In this document: positions 6,812 through 15,671 of the stretch, piece after piece
Layout of the letters: the number at the start of each line of letters is the position of its first letter
How positions within the stretch are numbered: position 1 is the stretch's first letter
Origin: an uncultured Bacteriovoracaceae bacterium
Lineage (GTDB): Bacteria > Bdellovibrionota > Bacteriovoracia > Bacteriovoracales > Bacteriovoracaceae
Direction: 5' to 3'
DNA length: 64,000 bases
NCBI GenBank assembly: GCA_938034385.1
Contig: CALHLC010000030.1
Coordinates: 1 to 64,000, forward strand
Translations under genes and position numbers: made by a program
The notes under the pieces: generated by a model
Told to the model about the DNA's origin: nothing
The model's database searches: none
The model's input: the letters and a program-made list of their open reading frames with translations, nothing else

Positions 6812-9550
6812 TTACTCTGATTTATTTATTTCATCAAGAAGAATAAGAGCTTCGTTATTTCTTATATAGTCTCTATATGAACAAACATTCTTTCTATGGT
6901 TTTTTGCACTAGTAGTTAGAAAGTAATTATAAGAGAGTTTTAACCTTCTATCTAATACATCATCTTTCTTATAGTTAGTATCAACATATGGATTCGAAAT
7001 CTCTGAGCCATTACATATAGAAGCAAGAAAAGATCTATTTTTGATAAAAGATAGTGATTGTATACAATACTTACTCTTTAACCATTCATAAGATCCGTCT
7101 CCACCAACATCTGTTAAAAGAACTGCGTCAGGATCCCACTGAAACTTGTATGGATATCTATCGCTATGGGCAACAATATTATAAACACTTGTAAAGATTC
7201 CTTTAACTGTTTCCCATGCTTTTGTTGGAGAAAACCATTGCTTCTTTAAATATTTACTTGTTGCGTCTTCTTTTAGTTTTGTAAATCTTTGCTTTTCTGC
7301 TTTTGTTAAGTTTTCATCATTTAGATCATACATTAACAATGCATCTGTAAATTGGTGTTTCGCTCTCACGTAAGAATTTTCATTCTTAAACCATTCTTTA
7401 GTCATTCTTTTAATATAATCCCATTTCCCATAGTCTCCTTTAACTACAGCGTCAAGAGAATAAATTGCTCCAACAAAATGATCTTTTACAAACGTTTCCA
7501 TTACACTTAAGTTCTTGTTTGAAATAGCTAAAGCATTCTTAATATCTTCATTTTTCAGAGCGTATGAAACATTAAAACCACTGTTGATCGTTGGGTCCAG
7601 AACTTCAGACATGACTGATGCTCCAGAAATAACCATCCAATTATTTAAGTAATCACTCATTTCATTTTCTCTAACTAATAGTCTCATGTCATACATAGCA
7701 AATGTTTCAATTCTTCTTTTAAAGAAGTTTGATTGTTGTAATAAAACATTAAATTCTTTGAATACAGTTTTAATTACTTTTGCATTGGCTTCCATTTTTG
7801 CATGCTCAAAATCTTCGGTATTGGACTTTCTAATCTTTGACTCTTTTTTCATTTCACTAAAGGCCCTATCTAGCTTAGGCAATAAGCTTTCAATGTTTCC
7901 TAACATTGTTTGAGCAGCAATAAGTTCATTCGAAACAATCAATTTTTTCTTTTCACTTGAATCTGAAGAGCTCATTATTGCTTTATGCTTACTCTCAATT
8001 AAAGTTAATCTCTTTTTAAACTTATATAAATAATTATAAATATTATGCATAGACTCATAAACAGAGATGCCTACACCTTTATAAAGACTTGAAACAAGAT
8101 CTACTTTATCAATAACGAGAAAGTCATTCATATAATCAAGTAATTGATTTTTAGCAGTCAACATGATTTTTCTAAAGTTATAAGTAATTACATTTAAAAC
8201 TTCATCTGGGTTATCTAGACTACAGTGGAACTGTCCAGAGTTTTCAAGAAATTTTCTCCACGTGTATGAAACTCTTGCATTATACGAAGTTCCACATTCA
8301 GGATCAATCCAGTTATCTTTACCTTCAAAGTCACGGTCATAAATTCCTGTTACTGGTGGTGGTGCCTTCTTTTTACCTATCAATAAAAATGGAAGCTGTG
8401 TCTGAGGATAGTTCGAAGTAATGAAGTTTACTCCTTCCCATTGACGAGTTAACTCATTAATAACAAAACCTAGGATCTCAAGGATTTTTGCTTTCTTGCC
8501 GTTCTCTCCACTTGCATTACTAAAAATACTTTCAATTTCAATTACTTTTTCATTAATAGTACCAACAACTTTATTTTCATCTTTAATAAGATTTATTGCT
8601 GTTTCCCAAACTTCGTTCTTTCTTTCTGCTTCTTTTGTAGTAACAGGTTCATTTCCAAAAAGAACATCTAATAACCATCTAGAAACATTTGGAACATCTC
8701 TTCTTAATACAAAATAAGCTTCCAAAGGATTATACTTTGAATCTTTTTTAATTTTTTTAGAAGCAAGACTGTTGTATTGTGTTATTTGATCTGAAAGGTC
8801 TTTAGCATCTCTAATTGAACAATATGAATCTGTAGTACTTTCTATTAAACAAGATAAATCATTCCAATATTCAAATGTTTTATCTTGATTGAGAGCTTGT
8901 CTAATATCATCATTTTGAATTAAATCCAAAAAGTTTCCAACCAAGTTGTTTGTATTCTTAGCATTTGCAAAAGTTGATTTATTCAAAGAATTTCCAAGCT
9001 TTACACTGGCCATTAATAGTTGTGCAATTGGAGCTCCTCCACTTGCAATACAACCTTTAAACTCTGGATCTTTAATGTTTGCATTAATTGACCCCATCAC
9101 CCTATTAGAAAAATTTACTCCAGCTTCTACTGAAGATTTTATTTTTTGAGCAGCTGCTGCGTAAATTGTCGTAGAACTTAGAGTTTTACTAGCTAGTGCC
9201 ATGGTAGCGGCTTTTGTAACTGCAGGATTCATATTTGCCCCACCTTTACTAGTAAAGTTTCTTAAATTAACGATATTATCTAAAGTTGTTATTGGAGAAC
9301 CTTTTTCTGGATCCTTCAAATTTCTATCTTTTAAATTATTAATTCTTTGTAATTCATCTAAGTTAAAACCATCGGCAAAGCTTTTACACTGGGCCTTAGT
9401 CCTAAGACTATCAATAGCAGAACGAATTGCTTCCGTTTGTTGAGTTGCAATATCACTCCAATGTCCAGATTGAGATGCACAACTACTTCGACTTTGTGAA
9501 AAACTGACTAAAGATAGTACAGTTGAAACAAAAAATAACACTTTTCCCAT
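6812..9550 (-). CDS. Large exported protein of unknown function
   Basis: A 912-residue protein starting MGKVLFFVSTVLSLVSFSQS, a clear type I signal peptide. The ATG at 9550 is chosen because GGAGG (9560-9556) lies five bases upstream; a longer frame from 9613 has no such site. The mature part is mostly helical and rich in Lys, Asn and Ser, with scattered cysteines (for example in SSCASQSGHW near the start and in CNGSE and KNVCSYRDY near the end) that could form periplasmic disulfides. No lipobox and no further membrane segment. I recognise no domain. It is divergent from the small exported protein at 9736. Confidence 0.75.
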   Translation of the reverse strand: MGKVLFFVSTVLSLVSFSQSRSSCASQSGHWSDIATQQTEAIRSAIDSLRTKAQCKSFADGFNLDELQRINNLKDRNLKDPEKGSPITTLDNIVNLRNFTSKGGANMNPAVTKAATMALASKTLSSTTIYAAAAQKIKSSVEAGVNFSNRVMGSINANIKDPEFKGCIASGGAPIAQLLMASVKLGNSLNKSTFANAKNTNNLVGNFLDLIQNDDIRQALNQDKTFEYWNDLSCLIESTTDSYCSIRDAKDLSDQITQYNSLASKKIKKDSKYNPLEAYFVLRRDVPNVSRWLLDVLFGNEPVTTKEAERKNEVWETAINLIKDENKVVGTINEKVIEIESIFSNASGENGKKAKILEILGFVINELTRQWEGVNFITSNYPQTQLPFLLIGKKKAPPPVTGIYDRDFEGKDNWIDPECGTSYNARVSYTWRKFLENSGQFHCSLDNPDEVLNVITYNFRKIMLTAKNQLLDYMNDFLVIDKVDLVSSLYKGVGISVYESMHNIYNYLYKFKKRLTLIESKHKAIMSSSDSSEKKKLIVSNELIAAQTMLGNIESLLPKLDRAFSEMKKESKIRKSNTEDFEHAKMEANAKVIKTVFKEFNVLLQQSNFFKRRIETFAMYDMRLLVRENEMSDYLNNWMVISGASVMSEVLDPTINSGFNVSYALKNEDIKNALAISNKNLSVMETFVKDHFVGAIYSLDAVVKGDYGKWDYIKRMTKEWFKNENSYVRAKHQFTDALLMYDLNDENLTKAEKQRFTKLKEDATSKYLKKQWFSPTKAWETVKGIFTSVYNIVAHSDRYPYKFQWDPDAVLLTDVGGDGSYEWLKSKYCIQSLSFIKNRSFLASICNGSEISNPYVDTNYKKDDVLDRRLKLSYNYFLTTSAKNHRKNVCSYRDYIRNNEALILLDEINKSE

Positions 9551-9735
9551 TAATTCCTCCGAATAAACTCGTTTTAATTGATTTGTGGATATTATTTGCA
9601 ATCTAGAGGCCAAGTATTTTCATTGCTTTAAAGTCATTAATCTAATCCTTAGAGTTTTTGTGATTTCAGGCACTTATACTCATATTCAAAATCAACTTCT
9701 AGATAGCTCATAGAAACTTTGATACTTTAAAGGTA

Positions 9736-10245
9736 ATGAAATTTATCTTTTCTTTGTTTTTATTTTCATGGCTTTCATATTCTCAAGGTTTAGATAATAC
9801 CTGTAATAGAATAGCGTACGTAAATTATCAAAAAATTCTCATTGATTCCAGCTCTACTATTAAAGGAGATGGTCTTCGCTATCTCTTAGATAAAGACCCA
9901 GTTTCAAAGTCTTACCTTGATACTTATCAAAAAAATGCACTTCCATCATGGAAGACCGCAATTATAAGCACTCTAGGAATTGCTATTGGCGCATTTGGTT
10001 TACTAAATGATAGTGATTCAGGTTTAACCAATAAATATCTTCTGATCGGAATAGGAGCAAGTATCGTTGGAGGAAATTTTTATGCTTCCAAGAGACGGTC
10101 ATTAAAAAACGAGCACAATCTCAATAGAGCTATACAAGAATACAATAAAAGAAACTTTCCTAAAATATACCTCTCTCCAGAAGGCCAAAAGTCTACTCGA
10201 TTTAAAGACTGGAAATTTGGGTTTAGATTTGCGAAGGTATTTTAA
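9736..10245 (+). CDS. Small exported or membrane protein of unknown function
   Basis: A 169-residue protein with an N-terminal signal sequence (MKFIFSLFLFSWLSYSQG), then a short polar region and two hydrophobic, glycine-rich stretches (about residues 75-94 and 101-118) that could form a membrane hairpin. The C-terminal 50 residues are basic. AAAGG lies close upstream of the ATG. Its stop overlaps the next start by one base (TAATG), linking it to the zinc-ribbon protein and greA. I recognise no family. Confidence 0.65.
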   Translation: MKFIFSLFLFSWLSYSQGLDNTCNRIAYVNYQKILIDSSSTIKGDGLRYLLDKDPVSKSYLDTYQKNALPSWKTAIISTLGIAIGAFGLLNDSDSGLTNKYLLIGIGASIVGGNFYASKRRSLKNEHNLNRAIQEYNKRNFPKIYLSPEGQKSTRFKDWKFGFRFAKVF

Positions 10246-10523
10246 TGGAAACCAAATGCTATAAATGTGAAACAGAAATGACTTTTGATGGTATCAAAGT
10301 AATGAGATCTGATGAATGTCCAAAGTGTTACGCCTATGTAAGAGTTTGCAAAATGTGCGACTTCTATGACCCTCATTCTTATAATGAATGTAGAGAGACA
10401 ATGGCTGAGAGAATTGTAGATAAAGAAAAAGTGAACTTCTGTAATCATTTTACCTTAGGCGTTCCGAACAAAAAGTCTCAAGATAATTTATTAAAAGCTG
10501 CTGAAGCTTTATTTAAAAAGTAA
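10245..10523 (+). CDS. Small cysteine-rich zinc-ribbon protein
   Basis: A 92-residue cytoplasmic protein with CxxC knuckles in the first half: CYKC (5-8), CPKC and CKMC, followed by single cysteines in YNEC and NFC. This layout should hold one or two zinc ions. The C-terminus is a short helix (LLKAAEALFKK). It is coupled to the gene before it and followed nine bases later by greA. A nucleic-acid or transcription-related role would fit the greA neighbour, but that is only inference. Confidence 0.65.
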   Translation: METKCYKCETEMTFDGIKVMRSDECPKCYAYVRVCKMCDFYDPHSYNECRETMAERIVDKEKVNFCNHFTLGVPNKKSQDNLLKAAEALFKK

Positions 10524-10532
10524 GGATCTATT

Positions 10533-11003
10533 ATGAATTTTCCAATGACCACTTATGGAAAAGAAAAAATTGAACAAGAGTTAGAACAATTAATCAAAGT
10601 TGATAGAGAAAATATTAAGGTAGCCATTGCTGAAGCCAGGGCCCTTGGAGATTTAAAAGAAAACGCTGAATATCATGCAGCAAAAGAGAAGCAAAGTCAT
10701 ATTGAAGGAAGAATTGGTGACCTTCAAAACAAATTGGCCAGGGCAAATGTAGTAGACGTAAAGAAGCTCTCTGGTAATAAAATTTTTTTTGGAGCCACAA
10801 TTACTTTATTTGATCACCAAAAAGAATCTTCAAATACAATACAAGTAGTTGGAGAAGAAGAGGCCATGGAATCAAGTCAAAAAGTCTCTTATAGCTCTCC
10901 TCTAGGAAAATCATTAATTGGCCGTGAACTTGGAGATGAAGTAACTGTAAAAGCTCCTAAAGGTGATCTCGTTTACGAGGTTGAAGATGTCAAATACATC
11001 TAA
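10533..11003 (+). CDS. greA: Transcription elongation factor GreA
   Basis: GreA enters the RNA polymerase secondary channel and stimulates cleavage of backtracked RNA. The 156-residue length is typical. The tip of the N-terminal coiled coil carries GDLKENAEYHAA (39-50), with the acidic D40 and E43 that correspond to the metal-holding pair. The C-terminal FKBP-like domain follows, with SPLGKSLIGRELGDEV. AAGGA lies upstream of the ATG. recG begins inside its last codons. Confidence 0.95.
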   Translation: MNFPMTTYGKEKIEQELEQLIKVDRENIKVAIAEARALGDLKENAEYHAAKEKQSHIEGRIGDLQNKLARANVVDVKKLSGNKIFFGATITLFDHQKESSNTIQVVGEEEAMESSQKVSYSSPLGKSLIGRELGDEVTVKAPKGDLVYEVEDVKYI

Positions 11004-13026
11004 ATTATCATGGTCTAGCTCTATAGAAGAGCTTTATAAAACAAAAAAAATACCTAAAAGTATTTCTCAACTTAAAGATGTTGGAATCATTACTCTCCAA
11101 GATTTATCTTGGATTTTTCCTACTAAGTTTTATCAAGTAAAAAAAAATCCTGCTCCAGAAGATTGCCAAGATCGAGACTATATTAGAATTAGTGGAAGAA
11201 TGGTCAACTTTACTGCTAGACCGATTTTTAAGGGACGAGTCAGACTATTTCAAATTAAATCAAGTCTAGAAACTCAAAATGGTATTTTTTCTCTTATATG
11301 GTTTAACTCTTATTCAAGTCTAAAAGAGAAGGTTCATTCTCATTACCAAGAAGAAGAAATAGTTACCCTTGAAGGAACTGTCTCTCATAATGGTCCTTGG
11401 ACACAAATGGTAAATCCCAGTCTAAAAACAAGTGAGTCAGAGACAGTTATTAGCTACCCTACTGTAAATAAAGTCCGTGGAACTTTCATTAAAAATTTAA
11501 TAGCAAAAATACCTACTGATCTTTGGGAAAATGTTCCTGAATTAAATTTCAAAAAAGTCAGCCTCTCTGAGTCTTTAAATGCAATTCACAACCTTGGGAG
11601 CCTACCTGCTAAAACTGAACATCTTGATAGAATTAAGTATGAAGAATTTCTGCAAGATCAACTTAAGGTTCAACTCAGAAAAAACAAAAAGAATGAAAAT
11701 CCTGTTAAGCCTTTTAAATTTTCGAAAAAAGCAATTACCTCTTTTATAAATTTATTTCCCTATGATCTAACAAATGATCAATCAACTTCCCTTAATGAAG
11801 TCATCGAAGATTTGCAATCAGGAAAGACCCTTTCAAGATTGATTCAAGGTGACGTAGGCTGTGGAAAAACAACTATTGCTATTCTTGCAATGAAGCTTGT
11901 TCGATCACAAGAAAAGCAAGTTGCCTTTATGGCACCAACAGAGAATTTAGCCTTCCAGCATTTTAAAAGTATCCAAGCGTTTTTTGATCCTTCTGAAATC
12001 GCTTACCTCTCTAGCTCTGTTTCTCAAAAAGAAAAAAATATTCTTTATCAAAAAATTTCTAGCGGAGATCTGAAAGTTATTATAGGAACCCATAGTTTAT
12101 TTCAAGATAAAGTGATTTATAAGAACCTTTGTTTATGTATTATCGATGAACAACATAAATTTGGAGTAGATCAACGAATAAAACTATTTAGAAAATGCGA
12201 AATCCCTCATTGCATTCTCATGAGTGCTACTCCTATCCCCAGAACTCTAAGATTATCACAATATGGAGATCTTGATGTTTCTATTATTAGACAAATGCCT
12301 GCTCATAAAAAAGGGTTTAAAACTAGAATTGTAAAAAAAGAAAACTTTGAGAAATTTTTAAGCTTCTTTAAAACACGCCTTGATCTTGGAGAGCAGGCCT
12401 ATGTCGTTCTACCAAATATAGAAAAAACTGAATTCAGAGACACCCATTCAATTGAAGAAATATACAATCAATTCAAAACCTATTTCCCTTCTGCAAATAT
12501 TGAAATATTGCATGGTAAAATTGATAGTAATGAGCAAAGAGCAATCATTCAAAACTTCCATGATGGATCAACACAAGTACTGATTAGTACAACTGTTGTT
12601 GAAGTCGGCATACATGTTCCCAATGCAACAGTAATGGTTATTTATCATCCGGAATACTTTGGTCTAAGCTCCTTACACCAATTAAGAGGAAGGGTCGGTC
12701 GAGATTCACTGCAAGGGTTTTGTTTTCTCGTCCCCACTGGTCAGTTAGGTCAAACTCAAAACGAAAGACTCTTATTTTTTGAAAAAGAAAGCGATGGGTT
12801 TAAAATATCAGAACAAGACTTAATATTCAGAGGAGAAGGAGACCTTTTTGGTAAAAGCCAATCTGGCAGTATAAATGGGAGAAAGGTTACAAGTATCATA
12901 GAAGATGTTGAGATTTTTAATGACCTAATTGATGATTTAAAAAAACATCATGACATTTCACTTTTCAGTGAACATATAAAATTTTATGATTTAAAAAACA
13001 ATCAATACATTGGAAACTTAATATGA
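10987..13026 (+). CDS. recG: ATP-dependent DNA helicase RecG
   Basis: RecG remodels stalled replication forks and branched DNA. From the ATG at 10987 the protein has 679 residues. The N-terminal wedge/OB region is followed by the helicase motor: Walker A GDVGCGKTT (about 288), Walker B box DEQH (about 387), MSATPIPRTL, and a C-terminal LRGRVGRD motif VI. DEQH in place of DEQHRF-type spelling is normal for the family. I chose 10987 over an earlier GTG at 10963 because GAGG (10977-10980) sits six bases upstream. It overlaps greA by 17 bases and the next gene by four. Confidence 0.93.
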   Translation: MSNTSKLSWSSSIEELYKTKKIPKSISQLKDVGIITLQDLSWIFPTKFYQVKKNPAPEDCQDRDYIRISGRMVNFTARPIFKGRVRLFQIKSSLETQNGIFSLIWFNSYSSLKEKVHSHYQEEEIVTLEGTVSHNGPWTQMVNPSLKTSESETVISYPTVNKVRGTFIKNLIAKIPTDLWENVPELNFKKVSLSESLNAIHNLGSLPAKTEHLDRIKYEEFLQDQLKVQLRKNKKNENPVKPFKFSKKAITSFINLFPYDLTNDQSTSLNEVIEDLQSGKTLSRLIQGDVGCGKTTIAILAMKLVRSQEKQVAFMAPTENLAFQHFKSIQAFFDPSEIAYLSSSVSQKEKNILYQKISSGDLKVIIGTHSLFQDKVIYKNLCLCIIDEQHKFGVDQRIKLFRKCEIPHCILMSATPIPRTLRLSQYGDLDVSIIRQMPAHKKGFKTRIVKKENFEKFLSFFKTRLDLGEQAYVVLPNIEKTEFRDTHSIEEIYNQFKTYFPSANIEILHGKIDSNEQRAIIQNFHDGSTQVLISTTVVEVGIHVPNATVMVIYHPEYFGLSSLHQLRGRVGRDSLQGFCFLVPTGQLGQTQNERLLFFEKESDGFKISEQDLIFRGEGDLFGKSQSGSINGRKVTSIIEDVEIFNDLIDDLKKHHDISLFSEHIKFYDLKNNQYIGNLI

Positions 13027-13430
13027 TTAAAATTCAATTCATTAAAGCTCCAAATATAAAATACCTTGGCCAAAGGGTTCTCTACTCAGATACGGCAATT
13101 TTAGGAAATGACGGACACTTCTTTATTAAAGCAGAGGATCTCTTCCTCCCTCCTATCTTTATTCACGTTCAACCAGACCACTTGAGCTTTAAATCCGAAT
13201 ATAATTATAAAATTGATTTTATAACCAGTGAAAAAAAACTACGCTTCCCATTCAATTTAAAAAAAGATGATATTATTCATTTTGGTAAGTTTTCTATTCA
13301 AATCTTAGACTTTTACTTGGAGCAAGATCCTGAACAATATTCAGTAGTCACAAAAAAAAACCTCCAATCTCTTGATGAAAACTCACAAAAAATGAAGTTA
13401 ATTAAGGGACTTAATGAACTTTCTAAGTAA
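13023..13430 (+). CDS. Conserved-looking protein of unknown function downstream of recG
   Basis: A 135-residue soluble protein, ATGA-coupled to recG with a four-base overlap. It is rich in beta-prone segments (IFIHVQPDHLSF, YKIDFITSEKKLRF, IIHFGKFSIQILDF) and ends in a basic helix (QKMKLIKGLNELSK). A small beta-sandwich is possible. I considered a forkhead-associated domain but saw no GR...SxxH core. No function assigned. Confidence 0.6.
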   Translation: MIKIQFIKAPNIKYLGQRVLYSDTAILGNDGHFFIKAEDLFLPPIFIHVQPDHLSFKSEYNYKIDFITSEKKLRFPFNLKKDDIIHFGKFSIQILDFYLEQDPEQYSVVTKKNLQSLDENSQKMKLIKGLNELSK

Positions 13431-13556
13431 ATTCAGTATCACTTTGACCCCGAATATATAATTATTCCTTACTCTTTTAGTAAAGCTTTGTGCTACTTAA
13501 ATTTTGTAGTAACGTTATTGCAAATGGGAATGAACCCTAAAACAAAGGACTTGTTT

Positions 13557-13847
13557 ATGAAAAAAATTATCGGCCTACTTCTTCTACTCTCTCTCCATGC
13601 AAACTCGGGAACTCAAACTGATCCAGTAGAAAACAAGAAAGACACTCTATTGTTTCAAGTACAATCTGCTCTAAGTATTTTACAAGCTGACTCTCTATCA
13701 AGCTTAGATCAAGACGAACTTAAACAATATACGCTCTCTGAAGTTATCGAGATAGCCAAAGAAAGCCAACAGAGATCTATTTCACTAACTACTCTTTTGG
13801 GATTCACGGATCCTCCAGGAATAAACGACGATGGAGATGATGATTAA
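13557..13847 (+). CDS. Small exported acidic protein
   Basis: A 96-residue protein starting MKKIIGLLLLLSLHANS, a signal peptide. The ATG at 13557 has AAAGGA (13544-13549) seven bases upstream, so the frame open from 13488 should not be used. The mature region is short and helical, and ends in an acidic tail (GINDDGDDD) that might bind divalent cations. It has its own 126-bp upstream gap and converges with the RelA/SpoT-like gene. No family recognised. Confidence 0.6.
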   Translation: MKKIIGLLLLLSLHANSGTQTDPVENKKDTLLFQVQSALSILQADSLSSLDQDELKQYTLSEVIEIAKESQQRSISLTTLLGFTDPPGINDDGDDD

Positions 13848-13848
13848 A

Positions 13849-15021
13849 TTAAATATTTATCAGGGGAGCAAAGAGTCTATTCATAGCTGAAGATAATTGA
13901 GATTTCTTATATTCATTATGACTAGATTCTCCCTCTGTATTCACTAGATGACTTGCCTCATCTGTTATTTGAATTTCATAAGGATAGAAAAACTTCGAAT
14001 CCTTTGAAATACTAGAAGTATCTAAGTTTTCTAATTTCTTCACTACCTCTTTTTGATCTTTAAATTCGTCTTTCAAAACATCAAATTTTCCATAAAAGGG
14101 ATTTGTATAATTTATTAATTGTCTGCAGGTAAAATGAATAGCCTTATATTCTTCCAAACTATGCTCGTTACTGATTTGAGACTCATCATCTTTCAAAGAA
14201 CCTTCAGTGATTTTATTAAGAATGTCTAAAGTCATCTCTCCACCACTTCCTAGCAATTCATTATAACCTTTTTTAAACGTTTTAATATCAATCAAACTAT
14301 TATGTGATCTACTTGGCTTTATATTATGAGGAACGATAATATGATTCTTATGCATAAATTCAATAACTCTTATGCAGTCATACTTATTCTTTGTAATTAG
14401 CCGGATCCCAATTCTATCAAATAACTCTTCTGCTACATTTTCTTTTTTATGTAATAATTTTATAACAACACTTTCTCGAGTTTTTTTAGACTTTGTTTGA
14501 AACTCAGCTAAAGGAATTTTCTCTTCTTTAGACTTTAAAAACAAAGAGTCTCCCTCTCTATCTAGATATTTATAATATCTATCAAAGATTTGAGTTTGTA
14601 TTAAATTAAAATAATTCTGCCTTAAATCTTTATCAATATGAATTAATGTATGAATTACTTTTAAAATAATCCCGGCCCAAATACCAAGCTCACCTTTATT
14701 AGTACTCGATAATTTAAAAATTTCAGCAACACTAGTAATTGAGACTATTTCTTTTGGAATTGTAAGATCAAGTCCTTCATCATTACCTTCTTTTAGAAAA
14801 TTTTTTCTAATAAAAAGCATTGCTTCTTGAAACTGACCATAGAGTTCAGAACTCTCTATTGGATCATCTAAGTTAATTCCATATCCTTTTAAAAAATCAA
14901 AAACATCTGATTTGTCATTAAACTCAGTTAGAAAGGTTTTAGAATCAATCGCTGATTTATTCTCTAGAATTACATCTAGAGCATCAAAGTTTAATGGCTG
15001 TAGTGTATCAGAGCTTTTCAT
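13849..15021 (-). CDS. RelA/SpoT-like nucleotidyltransferase-fold protein (divergent alarmone synthetase relative)
   Basis: A 390-residue protein. Its second half follows the motif order of (p)ppGpp synthetase domains: a basic R182...K188 segment, FDRIGIRLI (201-209, matching the DIxGIRVI metal-site strand), EYKAIHFTC (291-299, matching YQSLHT), PYEIQI with E349 (matching EIQIRT), then H358 and GESSHNEYK (matching the AxxGxAAHWxYK end). No clear HD hydrolase motif is seen in the first half. I recall an uncharacterised deltaproteobacterial family (TIGR04552) of this kind but cannot verify membership. GGAG lies six bases before the ATG. Product and substrate are unknown. Confidence 0.6.
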   Translation of the reverse strand: MKSSDTLQPLNFDALDVILENKSAIDSKTFLTEFNDKSDVFDFLKGYGINLDDPIESSELYGQFQEAMLFIRKNFLKEGNDEGLDLTIPKEIVSITSVAEIFKLSSTNKGELGIWAGIILKVIHTLIHIDKDLRQNYFNLIQTQIFDRYYKYLDREGDSLFLKSKEEKIPLAEFQTKSKKTRESVVIKLLHKKENVAEELFDRIGIRLITKNKYDCIRVIEFMHKNHIIVPHNIKPSRSHNSLIDIKTFKKGYNELLGSGGEMTLDILNKITEGSLKDDESQISNEHSLEEYKAIHFTCRQLINYTNPFYGKFDVLKDEFKDQKEVVKKLENLDTSSISKDSKFFYPYEIQITDEASHLVNTEGESSHNEYKKSQLSSAMNRLFAPLINI

Positions 15022-15026
15022 TGAAG

Positions 15027-15050
15027 CTCCATTATTAGATAATTATGGAG
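15027..15050. promoter_or_regulatory. Imperfect dyad between two divergent genes
   Basis: CTCCAT (15027-15032) and ATGGAG (15045-15050) form an inverted repeat with further symmetry inside, 10 of 12 pairs in all. It contains the GGAG ribosome site of the RelA/SpoT-like gene on the minus strand. It lies in the 48-bp gap before pgpA. It could be an operator or a hairpin hiding that ribosome site; chance cannot be excluded in such AT-rich DNA. Confidence 0.3.
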
Positions 15051-15069
15051 TTTTAACAAGGATACATTC

Positions 15070-15531
15070 GTGAAGAACTTTCAAGTTATGCTGCTTAGTT
15101 TTTTTGGTACAGGTTATGCACCTATTGCTCCTGGTACAATTGGTACTCTTGCTACTCTTCCCTTCGTTTACCTTGCTTGGACTTACTCTAATACAGCCCT
15201 AGACATCACACTCTTTATCAGTACTTTAATCTTATCTTTACTTTGCATAAAAAATACAAAACTTGATAGAAAGGACCCTTCTTGGGTTGTTATAGATGAG
15301 GTTTTGGGTATGTTTTTAACTTATATTTTTGTCTCCTTTTTTAAATACTCTTTATTTAAACTCCTTATAATTTTTCTAACTTTTCGTCTCTTTGATATCG
15401 TCAAACCTCCGCCAGTTTCTAACATTGATAAAATGGATTTTCCCGAAGCAATCATCTGGGATGATATAGTCGCAGGAATTTTTGCAGGCCTGGTATCAGG
15501 CATTATATTTTATTATTTTCCACAAATTTAA
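15070..15531 (+). CDS. pgpA: Phosphatidylglycerophosphatase A
   Basis: Membrane phosphatase making phosphatidylglycerol from phosphatidylglycerol phosphate. The 153-residue protein has the family signature GTGYAPIAPGTIGTL near the start, IDEVLGM, FRLFDIVKPPP and WDDIVAGIFAG near the end, with hydrophobic segments between them. The start is GTG at 15070, supported by AAGGA (15058-15062) seven bases upstream. It is divergent from the RelA/SpoT-like gene and followed by recA. Confidence 0.9.
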   Translation: MKNFQVMLLSFFGTGYAPIAPGTIGTLATLPFVYLAWTYSNTALDITLFISTLILSLLCIKNTKLDRKDPSWVVIDEVLGMFLTYIFVSFFKYSLFKLLIIFLTFRLFDIVKPPPVSNIDKMDFPEAIIWDDIVAGIFAGLVSGIIFYYFPQI

Positions 15532-15591
15532 ATACTATTTCCACACTGTCAGAAAAAGCGTCACCACTTATATTTCATTTCATTTTAGAAA

Positions 15592-15637
15592 GATAGTATT
15601 GCTAGCTCTGCCATAGCCTGTTAGCGTTGATACTATC
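15592..15637. promoter_or_regulatory. Inverted repeat in the recA upstream region
   Basis: GATAGTAT (15592-15599) and ATACTATC (15630-15637) are perfect complements 30 bases apart, with a smaller GCTA/TAGC pair nested inside. The element ends 34 bases before the recA start. It may be a leader hairpin or a pair of operator half-sites. I searched the 140-bp gap for the TTACN3GTAA box reported for Bdellovibrio LexA and did not see one. Confidence 0.35.
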
Positions 15638-15671
15638 ATTTTCAAATTTATATATTTAAGGAGAAAGAATT

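Noticed and set aside
10963-10986. GTG start for RecG eight codons upstream
   Set aside because: It has no ribosome site, while the ATG at 10987 has GAGG at six bases.
13023-13430. Forkhead-associated domain in the protein after recG
   Set aside because: Beta-rich outline only; the GR and SxxH core residues of FHA domains are not present.
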